64,000 bases of DNA from Carnobacterium gallinarum DSM 4847 (GTDB lineage: Bacteria; Bacillota; Bacilli; Lactobacillales; Carnobacteriaceae), in the NCBI RefSeq assembly GCF_000744375.1, contig NZ_JQLU01000005.1, forward strand, positions 1,364,001 through 1,428,000, read 5' to 3'. This document shows, piece by piece, positions 1-7,779 of this stretch. A model generated the notes under the pieces. It searched no databases and was not told the origin of the DNA. It saw only the letters and a list, made by a program, of their open reading frames with translations. The number at the start of each line of letters is the position of its first letter. The first letter of the stretch is position 1. The position numbers and the translations under genes are program-made.

Positions 1-1
1 A

Positions 2-151
2 GAGCTAATGTTTCAAACGGGTGTTGTTCAAGGAGCTAGCTTTAAACCGTTCTTACCGTTAGTTATTACCTCATTGATTTACTTTGTCTTAACGTTTACG
101 TTATCGAGATTATTAGGAGTGGCAGAACGTCGTATGCAGGCAAGTGATTGA
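2..151 (+). CDS. amino-acid ABC transporter permease, C-terminal end only
   Basis: The reading frame is open from the window edge to a TGA at 149-151 and encodes 49 residues. They contain one hydrophobic segment (LPLVITSLIYFVLTFTLSRL) followed by a basic tail ending VAERRMQASD. This is the usual end of HisM/GlnP-type permeases of polar amino-acid ABC importers, whose last membrane helix is followed by a short cytoplasmic E-R-R/K tail. The EAA-loop and the other helices lie outside the window, so substrate cannot be judged. The downstream gene starts 88 bp later in the same direction and may be co-transcribed. Confidence 0.7.
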   Translation, partial: ELMFQTGVVQGASFKPFLPLVITSLIYFVLTFTLSRLLGVAERRMQASD

Positions 152-239
152 TAAATAAAGTAGCCTCTATTGCAGAAAAGCTAAGCCTTTCTGTAGTCAG
201 AGCTTCCATTGGCTAGATAAAGGGAAAGTAGGGGAAGAA

Positions 240-1391
240 ATGGATTATAAAAAATTAGCAAAACATCATCAAGTGGCTTCGTTGAATATTCTAGCAGATA
301 TTGGAACATTAGCTAAAAATACACCAAATTTAATTGATTTGTCGATAGGCGATCCGGATTTAATTACAGATGATCGGATTATTCAACAAGCTTTTTTAGA
401 TGTGAAAAATGGACATACGAAATACACTGAATCTGGCGGAAGTGCTGATTTGATTGAGTCGATTTTGAGCTTTTATCAGCGCTTTTATCAGTTGTCCTTT
501 GAAAAGGATCAAGTTAGAGCAACTGTTGGCGCGTTACACGGGATGTATTTAACATTGCAAACGATTTTAGATGCGGGAGATGAGGTAATTATTCATGAGC
601 CGTATTTTTCACCCTATAAAGATCAAGTGGTGAATTCTGGAGGTGTCCCTGTCTTCATTCCAACCTATGAAAAGGATGGTTTTGCAATTGATATTGCCGT
701 TTTAGAAGCAGCGATTACCAATAAAACGAAGGCTTTGATTTTAAATTCACCAAATAATCCAACGGGAGCTGTTTTTTCTCAGGAGACATTTAAACAAATT
801 GCTGAGTTAGCTAAGAAGTACGACTTTTTTATTTTATCTGATGAAGTCTATGATGGGTTTAGTTTTTATGATGAGTTTGTCCCGATGGCAACGTATGCGC
901 CCGATCATACAGTTACTTTTGGGAGTTTGTCGAAGAATTTTTCGATGACTGGTTGGCGGATTGGTTACATGGTGGCACCGAGCTATTTAAATGCAGCAGC
1001 GAAGTTATTGAATGAGGGAATTACCTATTCAGCACCAACGCCTTCACAGCGAGCAGCTATCTATGCTTTGGATCATGCGGAGGAGCTGATACCTAAGGTT
1101 AGCGAGGTGTTTAAGGAGCGTTTAGAGTACGTTGCACAGCGAGTTGCAGAAATTCCTTATTTGTCCTTACATCCGCTAAAAGGGAGCATTTACGCGTTTA
1201 TCAATATTAGTAAAACTGGGATGGATTCAATGGCATTCAGCCAATATGTTTTACAAGAAACTCAAGTTTTAGTTATTCCAGGTTTAGCTTTTGGAGAATC
1301 TGGAGATCGCTATGTTCGTTTAGCGGCTACGCAAAATCGAGAAATTTTAACAGAAGCGTTTAATCGCTTGGCGCAGTTAACGTTTGATTAG
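240..1391 (+). CDS. PLP-dependent aminotransferase, class I/II
   Basis: A 383-residue fold-type I aminotransferase of normal length. Visible family landmarks are the N-terminal LSIGDPD element, the NSPNNPTGA motif near residue 175, the SDEVYDGF motif that contacts the pyridine ring, and SLSKNFSMTGWRIGY with the Schiff-base lysine at about residue 232. The arginine of the C-terminal YVRLAA segment would bind the substrate carboxylate. The family includes aspartate, aromatic and N-acetyl-diaminopimelate aminotransferases (PatA and relatives); the sequence alone does not settle the substrate. The ATG is preceded by a purine-rich AGGGAAAG/GGGGAAG ribosome site. It follows an amino-acid permease, which suggests amino-acid metabolism. 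Soluble and cytoplasmic. Confidence 0.85.
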   Translation: MDYKKLAKHHQVASLNILADIGTLAKNTPNLIDLSIGDPDLITDDRIIQQAFLDVKNGHTKYTESGGSADLIESILSFYQRFYQLSFEKDQVRATVGALHGMYLTLQTILDAGDEVIIHEPYFSPYKDQVVNSGGVPVFIPTYEKDGFAIDIAVLEAAITNKTKALILNSPNNPTGAVFSQETFKQIAELAKKYDFFILSDEVYDGFSFYDEFVPMATYAPDHTVTFGSLSKNFSMTGWRIGYMVAPSYLNAAAKLLNEGITYSAPTPSQRAAIYALDHAEELIPKVSEVFKERLEYVAQRVAEIPYLSLHPLKGSIYAFINISKTGMDSMAFSQYVLQETQVLVIPGLAFGESGDRYVRLAATQNREILTEAFNRLAQLTFD

Positions 1392-1599
1392 CAAAATTTC
1401 AGTCTTTGTTATCTAATGAAGTGAATTCTGCTATAAATATTTTCCAATTCGTGGACGTTTAAAAAAAGCAGTAAGAATAACAAAAAAAATAAAAAAATTC
1501 TGTGATTTTAGAGTGGATTTGATTAGTGAATAAAGGTACATTATCAAGGGTAAATCTAGAAATAGAGAGAATTAGTATTTTTTATATTAATGGAATTTC

Positions 1600-1627
1600 T
1601 CCTTTCTTACAAATTTGTAAGGAAGGA
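1600..1627. promoter_or_regulatory. 28-bp palindrome, function unknown
   Basis: The arms TCCTTTCTTACAAA and TTTGTAAGGAAGGA pair over 14 positions with one G-T wobble and no spacer apart from the central AAATTT. No T-run follows, so it is not a normal terminator. It lies about 170 bp upstream of the predicted promoter of the small gene at 1913, so it could be a protein-binding dyad or an RNA hairpin. Confidence 0.35.
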
Positions 1628-1793
1628 TGATTTGTGATTAAATGACGGTTTTAAATAGTTTTTGTCATTTATCAAGACCTTTTTAAAAGCTTTTGGATAG
1701 TTTTTTTATATATTAAGATAACTAGTGATCATTTTGTTTTTTTAATTTATCATAAATCTGAAATTTTAAAAAAATAATTGACTCAATTATGTA

Positions 1794-1822
1794 TTCAAGT
1801 ATTGTGATAGATGTGCTATATT
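1794..1822 (+). promoter_or_regulatory. extended -10 promoter for the small gene at 1913
   Basis: TTCAAG at 1794-1799 and TATATT at 1817-1822 are separated by 17 bp, and the -10 hexamer is preceded by TGC, an extended -10 element. Transcription would begin near 1829, leaving a leader of about 85 nt. Confidence 0.45.
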
Positions 1823-1912
1823 TTAACTGCACTAATAATAAAATAGTATAAGTAGTCAATAAAAATCGACGGGAGACTGAAGCATATTTTAATTAAGGAG
1901 GTAAATGTTTAG

Positions 1913-2179
1913 ATGTCATCAATTGATAAGTATTGGAATGATAGATTAATCTATCATATTGGGTTTGTTGCTAAAATCATGAAAATGGATGGCGCAATCG
2001 AGAATAAAGAATTTCATCGTACATTTATTTTTCCAGATAATCTAAGTACAAACGAAATTAGTGACTTAATTTTTTTGAGACTAGATAATATCATAGAAAT
2101 CACATATATTGAAGAATTCGTAGAAGCACTAGAATTGAGAAATGACGATATTATAAAGAGTTTAATGTTATCTAAATGA
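1913..2179 (+). CDS. 88-residue protein, paralogue of the protein at 30767
   Basis: A small charged soluble protein with no signal peptide or membrane segment. I do not recognise a named family. It aligns with the 77-residue product of 30767-31000: both start with M-x(6)-W-N, then IYxIxF, an internal DG, RxFIF, EI, DNIxEIxYIxE and EA. The copy here carries about ten extra C-terminal residues (DDIIKSLMLSK). The start has AAGGAGG at 1895-1901. An out-of-frame ATG at 1905 lies between that site and the start and opens only 14 codons. A hairpin terminator follows at once. One copy lies before WxL locus 1 and the other ends WxL locus 2, so a role tied to surface-protein expression or assembly is possible but is inference. 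Confidence 0.7.
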   Translation: MSSIDKYWNDRLIYHIGFVAKIMKMDGAIENKEFHRTFIFPDNLSTNEISDLIFLRLDNIIEITYIEEFVEALELRNDDIIKSLMLSK

Positions 2180-2184
2180 ATGAT

Positions 2185-2235
2185 AAAAAAATGTTTGGCT
2201 CATAGTAATAGGTCTATGAATCGAACATTTTTTTA
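2185..2235 (+). terminator. Rho-independent terminator after 1913 gene
   Basis: AAAAAAATGTT (2185-2195) pairs with AACATTTTTTT (2224-2234), with an inner TCATAG/CTATGA stem. The A-run and T-run make it usable in either direction. Confidence 0.7.
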
Positions 2236-2324
2236 TTGAATAAAGGTAACGTTATGGATATAATATATAAAGCTAAGACGTGAAGTATTGAACATAATAA
2301 TTTATAGAATTTTGAGGAATGCAT

Positions 2325-2765
2325 ATGAATAATAAGATTATCTACTTTCTTATTAAAGAACAGGATTGCTATATTGATTTTTGGTACCGCTATTATTATC
2401 AACATAGTTTTGAAGGAATGAGTGTAAAAAAGAGTGCAGAAGCTGAGTTTGCATTTAAAAGTGAGACGAAATGGTTGATTCAGCAATTTATTCAAAATGT
2501 ATATGGTACGAGGCCGGATGGACTATTGGAAGAGTTTTATAAACGACGTTTTTCAAAACAAGCCCAAAGTAAATTGAGTTTTTCAGAGATTGAAACAAAT
2601 ACGTTAATGTATGAGCGTGCAATAAGAACCTTTTTACAAAAATCACTTGAAGCTAAAGAATTAGATGTAACTTATGATGAGATTGAATCATTTAATGAAT
2701 TTCTTCATCAATATCATGAAGAGCTTTTTTTAGGGGAACTTAGGAATCAAAAAACAAATGAATAA
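2325..2765 (+). CDS. hypothetical protein, 146 residues
   Basis: A soluble, charged protein with many aromatic residues near the N-terminus (DFWYRYYYQHSFEG) and predicted mostly helical after that. It has no signal peptide or membrane span, and I do not recognise a family. GAGG at 2314-2317 sits 7 nt before the ATG at 2325; another in-frame ATG at 2319 is too close to it. The gene lies between its own terminator at 2787 and the terminator of the preceding small gene, so it is probably expressed alone. Its position just upstream of WxL locus 1 is the only clue to function. Confidence 0.6.
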   Translation: MNNKIIYFLIKEQDCYIDFWYRYYYQHSFEGMSVKKSAEAEFAFKSETKWLIQQFIQNVYGTRPDGLLEEFYKRRFSKQAQSKLSFSEIETNTLMYERAIRTFLQKSLEAKELDVTYDEIESFNEFLHQYHEELFLGELRNQKTNE

Positions 2766-2786
2766 AATTTTGCGTGTTATGTAAAA

Positions 2787-2823
2787 GTCAGAGAATGCTG
2801 AATAAGCATCTCTGGCTTTTTTT
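2787..2823 (+). terminator. Rho-independent terminator
   Basis: GTCAGAGA-A-TGCT pairs with AGCA-TCTCTGGC with one bulged A and a short loop, followed by eight Ts at 2816-2823. Confidence 0.8.
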
Positions 2824-3016
2824 GTGCCTAAATGTCAATGGGAATAAAAAACATAATTCTTGAAATGTTTAGTTATTTTAAAAAACATTACCATGTTAAT
2901 AAATAAAAAAGTTGTTTTTATAAAAAATGAAAAAAACAAGTGAAAAAATGAGCAAAAAAAGAAAAAACAATGAGAAAACCATTAGTGACAAGCTTTTGTA
3001 AGTTGTTTGTGAGTGA

Positions 3017-3057
3017 CGTTAAATACTTGTATATATAAGTATTTAACGCCGTTTTTT
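3017..3057 (+). terminator. orphan terminator-like hairpin in the leader of WxL locus 1
   Basis: CGTTAAATACTT (3017-3028) pairs perfectly over 12 bp with AAGTATTTAACG (3037-3048) around an 8-nt loop, then CCG and six Ts. The preceding gene already has a terminator at 2787. Only a weak 17-codon reading frame (2948-3001) without a good ribosome site lies between. It may end a short leader RNA or attenuate expression of the operon at 3224. The rest of the 458-bp gap holds no other gene I can support. Confidence 0.6.
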
Positions 3058-3223
3058 AATGGATTCAAAAAAATAAGAGTTTATATTAGATTTAATTTTT
3101 GTAATGGAGTATTATAACCATGATGATAAGGGTGTATTTGTGAAGTAGATATGAAACGCTTTTTATTTTTAATTTTTTTGTTATTTTTATTACAAAAATA
3201 ATTTTGACGGGGAGGGGATTAAG

Positions 3224-5602
3224 ATGGAGAGTAAAAAAAAGATTGCTACTATGCTGATAGTTTTTTTATTCTGTATTTCTCCAGTAGTTAGTGGCGAGGC
3301 ATCTGTATTTGCCACTGATGAAACTGAACCATCAACCGTTGGATGTGGGATAACAGCGGATAGTTCTCCCGTTGAAGATTCGGCAAAGATGAGCCCAAAT
3401 CAACTGCCACCGTCACTTCAAGCGAATTCGGCTGTTACGGAAGACCCTGCAATGGATACTTCCCAAATGAATCAAGAAGTTGAAGTTCCGAATAGTGAAA
3501 TGAAGGAAATGCAAGAAACAGATGTGATGCCATCAAATACGCACCCTGATCCGAAATTGATTGCATTAGGAACTAGTAAATTGACTGCCGAGTATTTAAT
3601 TGGTAGTTGTGGTCAAGGAGTGGGACACATTGCTTATGAATATGTGCCGTTGGCTAGTTTAGCGTTTAATGATACGCCGATGATTGTCATCCAACTTCCT
3701 AGTGAAATAGCGAATCAACTAAATGGGAGCACGGCAAATCAAGCGATTTTTTTATCTAAATTAACAGGAACCATCACCATTCCAAATGGACTTTTGTTTA
3801 ATCAAGACATTGATTTACATGCAGCAACAACAGCTTTTAGTTTAAGTTATAACGCAAAATACGGTGCGATTGTGGTTACATTTGCAACAACAGCGGCTTC
3901 TGTAGGTATTTTGAATAAGTGGAAGGCGGATATTAAATTCGATGTGGTGACGCTGTATAAAAATGGAATTACTATTCCTGCTGCCATAAATGGTTCTAAT
4001 TATCCAGTGGTTGCTGATTTTAATAGTAGTGCTGATGGGATTAGCTTGGTCACAGGAAATAGTAAGGCAGGAGTGATTGCAGCATCGACAATGTCTTTGG
4101 GAACTTGCCCAATAGTAAAAGTAGATGCGCCGAGTTTAACTAGTCCGATTTTGAATAATCAAACAAGGGTTACTGGTCGGTTTGCTCAAACGCAAGATAG
4201 CGCTTATACCTATACTGTTAATTTATCGATTCAACGGGTGGATGGAACAGCTTCGCCACCGATTTTAACAAATATCTTAATTGGTAGTGATGGAAATTTT
4301 TCAGTAGATATTCCAGCAGCAGTTGAGTATTTAGATTCAGTAATGGCGACTGTGACAGCCAAATCCAAGACAACTACCGAGATTTATCAAAGCTTACCTA
4401 GCAGTTCGATTCAAGTTAGTTGGCCATTAGTTTCTCCGGTGCTAAATCAAGTCACCGTTGGAACAACCGCGATTACGGGTTCAGCTCTACAAACAACAGG
4501 AGGTACTTATAAATCACGATTGCAGATTAATAATAATGTGAGTCGTGAGCAAATCATTAATTTACCAGTCAATGGAGCCTACTCTTTTACAGCCAATCCA
4601 GCTATTCAAGGGGGAGATTTAGTAGCTGTTTCCATTCAAGGATATAGCGCACGAACAGGAAAATTGCTTATTGAAACACCGGTTGTTGCCCAAACGGTGT
4701 CCTTTATTAACCCCTCATTGACGATTACTCAAGTCTTAGAACGGCAAAATAGTCAAGGTTTGTGGGAAGTAGCTCCTTCGGTAGTAACCGGTCAAGTTAT
4801 TCGTTATACCTCAACCGTTACTCTAACAAATGCCAATGCAATATGGAATCAGCAACGTTTACAAGACTGGATTCCTGCTGGATTAACCAACTATGCCAAT
4901 GCACAAGTAGTGAAAAAGAATGCTGATGGAAGTCTTGTGAATCTAGGAGCGCCTTTATTAGTTGCGAATCCAGCAAGTCCATCATTGCAAGGCTGGAACT
5001 ATCAAAATAGTTTATCAGCAAATAATTTAACGCAAGCCAATCAGGCTTTGATTTTGCAATATACGGCTACGGTAAGTGATGGTGCGTTAAATAAAAACCT
5101 AGTTCATTCAATTTTTTTAGATGGAATGAATGGTGGGGGACAGAGTATTACTCAGCAAAGTAGTAGTCAGACTATGTTGGTTGGTAATGGAACATTGCGA
5201 TTTATTCAAGTTCCAACGACAATTGAATTTAAAAATTTGGCAGTTCCGATAAAGCCAACCGTTTATAATCGCACGAATTTATCCAATATATTAACTGTGG
5301 CAGATGGACGAATTAACAAAAGTCAGTGGCATCTATATGTTAGAGAGGCTCAGCCATTAACGTCTTTGACGAACCAGATTATACCAGGGGCTTTTGTTTA
5401 CAGTCAAAATGGTGTGGATAAGCCAATCAATCAAACTAGTTTAGAAGTAATGGCGTATACCTCGCCAGATGCCAGTAATGTCAATCTGAATTGGCAAACG
5501 AACGAGGGAATTCGCCTGAATTTAACACCAGGTCCCAATCTTAATGTCAATCAAAAGTATCAAGGCAGTTTAGAGTGGATACTTAGTGATGCGCCTATTT
5601 AG
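3224..5602 (+). CDS. large secreted WxL-domain surface protein
   Basis: A 792-residue exported protein. A signal peptide of about 30 residues (basic start, hydrophobic core, cleavage near VFA) is followed by an acidic, proline-containing low-complexity stretch to about residue 110. Next come a beta-rich domain (about 115-300) and Ig-like modules with repeated 'SPxLNxxTxVxGxA' segments. The C-terminal WxL domain has both signatures: WHLYVRE near residue 708 and LEWILSDAPI at the end. WxL domains attach proteins non-covalently to Gram-positive cell walls. The ribosome site is GGGGAGGGG. It is the first gene of a four-gene locus with a small WxL protein, a DUF916/DUF3324 protein and a giant LPxTG protein, the make-up of csc (cell-surface complex) clusters. 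Ligand unknown. Confidence 0.8.
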   Translation: MESKKKIATMLIVFLFCISPVVSGEASVFATDETEPSTVGCGITADSSPVEDSAKMSPNQLPPSLQANSAVTEDPAMDTSQMNQEVEVPNSEMKEMQETDVMPSNTHPDPKLIALGTSKLTAEYLIGSCGQGVGHIAYEYVPLASLAFNDTPMIVIQLPSEIANQLNGSTANQAIFLSKLTGTITIPNGLLFNQDIDLHAATTAFSLSYNAKYGAIVVTFATTAASVGILNKWKADIKFDVVTLYKNGITIPAAINGSNYPVVADFNSSADGISLVTGNSKAGVIAASTMSLGTCPIVKVDAPSLTSPILNNQTRVTGRFAQTQDSAYTYTVNLSIQRVDGTASPPILTNILIGSDGNFSVDIPAAVEYLDSVMATVTAKSKTTTEIYQSLPSSSIQVSWPLVSPVLNQVTVGTTAITGSALQTTGGTYKSRLQINNNVSREQIINLPVNGAYSFTANPAIQGGDLVAVSIQGYSARTGKLLIETPVVAQTVSFINPSLTITQVLERQNSQGLWEVAPSVVTGQVIRYTSTVTLTNANAIWNQQRLQDWIPAGLTNYANAQVVKKNADGSLVNLGAPLLVANPASPSLQGWNYQNSLSANNLTQANQALILQYTATVSDGALNKNLVHSIFLDGMNGGGQSITQQSSSQTMLVGNGTLRFIQVPTTIEFKNLAVPIKPTVYNRTNLSNILTVADGRINKSQWHLYVREAQPLTSLTNQIIPGAFVYSQNGVDKPINQTSLEVMAYTSPDASNVNLNWQTNEGIRLNLTPGPNLNVNQKYQGSLEWILSDAPI

Positions 5603-5713
5603 CTAGTAGTTTAGTCAAAAAGGACAAGTAAGAAAACAAGATACAATCTGATTTTGGTTTGGCTTCCTTAAAAAAGGAGAGAGATAAATAAAAAAGGGAA
5701 AGAGGCGTTTGTT

Positions 5714-6475
5714 ATGAAAAAAAGAAATATGGTTACGTTTACAATGGTTAGTTTACTGGCTCCGCTATTTTTAATAGGGAGTGGAGATTCAGTATTAGCA
5801 GCGACGGCAGGAACAATGAATTCAATCTCTGATGTTACATTTACTCAAGATACCGCAATCACTCCCCCAGTCAATCCGTTAGATCCAACTGATCCAGTTA
5901 CTCCAGTCGATCCAGCCAATCCCAATGACCCTCATAGTCCTGGAACAGCAGGTCCGCTAAGTATTGATTATGTATCTAATTTTCATTTTGGCAGTCAAAC
6001 CGTGCAAACCAAAGACAGTCTTTTTTATGCCAAATTAGATGCCGTGAAGGAAGTCTCTAGTGGCAACACAATTTCCGTTCCTAACTATGTCCAAGTAACA
6101 GATAAACGTGGATTAAATACTGGTTGGAAATTAACAGTCAAACAAAATGGTCAATTTAAAACAGCAGACACGACTCCGGCAACGTTGACAAATGCAGTCT
6201 TAACCTTAAATAAGGCAACGACTAAATCACAATTGAGTTTGACATTGGCTCCTGTTACTTCGATTGCAATTCTTGATCCAACTGGGACGGCTTCTTCAAC
6301 TGTAGCTGTAGCAGCACCAGCAACGGGGATGGGAACATGGATATCTTCATTTGGTAGTGATACAACAACTGGAGCGCAAGCGATTAGTTTAGCTGTACCG
6401 TTAACAACAGCTAAAGTTCAAAATAGCCAATACAAAACTTCCTTAACTTGGAATTTAGAGGATAGCCCTCTTTAA
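5714..6475 (+). CDS. small WxL-domain surface protein (CscB/CscC type)
   Basis: A 253-residue protein with a signal peptide cleaved near VLA/A, a proline-aspartate linker of DPxxP repeats (about residues 50-75), then a WxL domain. The domain begins with GPLSIDYVSNFHFG, includes the YVQVTDKRG and GWKLTV motif near residue 135, and ends with LTWNLEDSPL. This layout is standard for the single-domain members of WxL clusters. It lies 111 bp after the large WxL gene and 45 bp before the DUF916/DUF3324 gene, so these are probably one transcript. Its closest relatives in the window are the six tandem WxL genes from 24556. Confidence 0.85.
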   Translation: MKKRNMVTFTMVSLLAPLFLIGSGDSVLAATAGTMNSISDVTFTQDTAITPPVNPLDPTDPVTPVDPANPNDPHSPGTAGPLSIDYVSNFHFGSQTVQTKDSLFYAKLDAVKEVSSGNTISVPNYVQVTDKRGLNTGWKLTVKQNGQFKTADTTPATLTNAVLTLNKATTKSQLSLTLAPVTSIAILDPTGTASSTVAVAAPATGMGTWISSFGSDTTTGAQAISLAVPLTTAKVQNSQYKTSLTWNLEDSPL

Positions 6476-6520
6476 TCTAAATTGTTGAAGAAAATATTAG
6501 AAGTAAGCGAGGGAGAAGCA

Positions 6521-7546
6521 ATGAAACACATTATAAAAGGGGTATTTTTACTAGGAATAAGTAGTTGTTTTTTTGGAATAGCGCCGCAAGTTAGTTTGGC
6601 TCATGAAATGAATTTTGCTGTTAAAGCTATTTTGCCAGAGAATCAACGCAATAAGGAACAAAGTTATTTTGATTTACGAATGACGGCGGGACAGGAACAA
6701 GTTCTACAAGTCGAATTACAAAATGAAACAGATCAAGATATTATCGTTGAAACAACGGCTAATACGGCAACGACTAATGATAATGGCATTGCTGATTATA
6801 CCAATTCAACTAGTAAAAAAGATTCTAGCTTAGCCTTCTCCTTCGCTGAAATAGCAACTGTTCCAAAAGAAACAGTTGTCCCTAAAAAATCAACACAAAC
6901 GTTGGAAGTGACTTTGAAAATGCCAACGAAAGAATTTGATGGTTATCTTTTAGGTGGGCTTTATTTTAAAGAAAAAGATACGACTGAAAAGAATGCTGAA
7001 AGTAAGGATAGTGTGGCGATTGAGAATAAATTTGCCTATACGATTGGTGTTTTATTAAGCGAAACGGATCAAGATATTAAACCGAAACTGGCGTTGAATG
7101 ATGTGAAGCCAAGTCAGAAGGTTGGTCACAATGTTGTGTTGCTGAACATTCAAAACCAAAATCCGGCGATGGTTCAAAAAATGCGAGTTGAAGCAAAGGT
7201 CTATGCTGCGGATAAGAAGGAAGTTCTATATGCAAAACAACAAGATAATCTGAAAATGGCACCTAATTCTAATTTTAATTATAGCATTCCTTTAGATGAT
7301 CAAGCATTTAAACCAGGTAATTATCAAGTGGAGTTAACTGCAAATGATGGCTACCGAGATTGGAAAATGAGTAAAGATTTTGTTGTGAAATCTGATGTTG
7401 CAGATAAATACAATAAAACATCATTGGATGTTCAGGCAAAACCACGGGATTATAGCTGGTTCTTCTTAGGTGGCGGAGTGGTTTTGATTATTGCAGTAGG
7501 TAGTTTCGCCTATTGGAGTGGTCGTCGTAGTCAAAAAATACGATAA
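6521..7546 (+). CDS. DUF916/DUF3324 membrane protein, WxL-interacting protein (CscA type)
   Basis: A 341-residue protein with a signal peptide, an extracellular DUF916 domain (about 25-145), a DUF3324 domain (about 155-290) and one C-terminal membrane helix (WFFLGGGVVLIIAVGSFAYW) with a short basic cytoplasmic tail. QSYFDLRM followed by GQEQ and VEL is typical of DUF916, and KMAPNSNFNYSIPLD is shared with the paralogue at 29452. In this family the N-terminal domain is reported to bind peptidoglycan and the second to bind WxL or host ligands. I chose the ATG at 6521 because GAGGGAG stands just upstream. An in-frame TTG at 6482 would add 13 residues without a ribosome site. Confidence 0.85.
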   Translation: MKHIIKGVFLLGISSCFFGIAPQVSLAHEMNFAVKAILPENQRNKEQSYFDLRMTAGQEQVLQVELQNETDQDIIVETTANTATTNDNGIADYTNSTSKKDSSLAFSFAEIATVPKETVVPKKSTQTLEVTLKMPTKEFDGYLLGGLYFKEKDTTEKNAESKDSVAIENKFAYTIGVLLSETDQDIKPKLALNDVKPSQKVGHNVVLLNIQNQNPAMVQKMRVEAKVYAADKKEVLYAKQQDNLKMAPNSNFNYSIPLDDQAFKPGNYQVELTANDGYRDWKMSKDFVVKSDVADKYNKTSLDVQAKPRDYSWFFLGGGVVLIIAVGSFAYWSGRRSQKIR

Positions 7547-7779
7547 AGCTAAATGAGGTCACTAAGAAAACGATAAGGAGGGGGATCAATTAACTAAAAT
7601 GAGCAAAATTTTTAAGAGTGAAATGGATGTTGGGAGGAGATTGATCAACAAGTAGTGAGTGAGATTGATAGATGATTGAATTTTAGATTATTCGATTTAA
7701 ATAGAGGTTTGTTGTTTTATCATTGTTTGATTGAAATGGAGTAGTTAAAGATTGTTTTAAAATAAGGAGGAATAGAGCT

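Larger units (their letters stand above)
1392..1912. other. 521-bp AT-rich gap with a promoter and a dyad
   Basis: No coding sequence is visible. The gap contains a 28-bp near-perfect palindrome at 1600-1627 and a good extended -10 promoter at 1794-1822, listed separately. No clear Rho-independent terminator follows the aminotransferase. Confidence 0.5.

Noticed and set aside
2948-3001. Seventeen-codon leader peptide before the orphan terminator
   Set aside because: Lysine-rich simply because the region is A-rich. No ribosome site and no stacked regulatory codons.
7599-7655. Eighteen-codon frame between the DUF916/DUF3324 gene and the giant surface protein
   Set aside because: The ribosome-site spacing is too long and no other coding sign is present.
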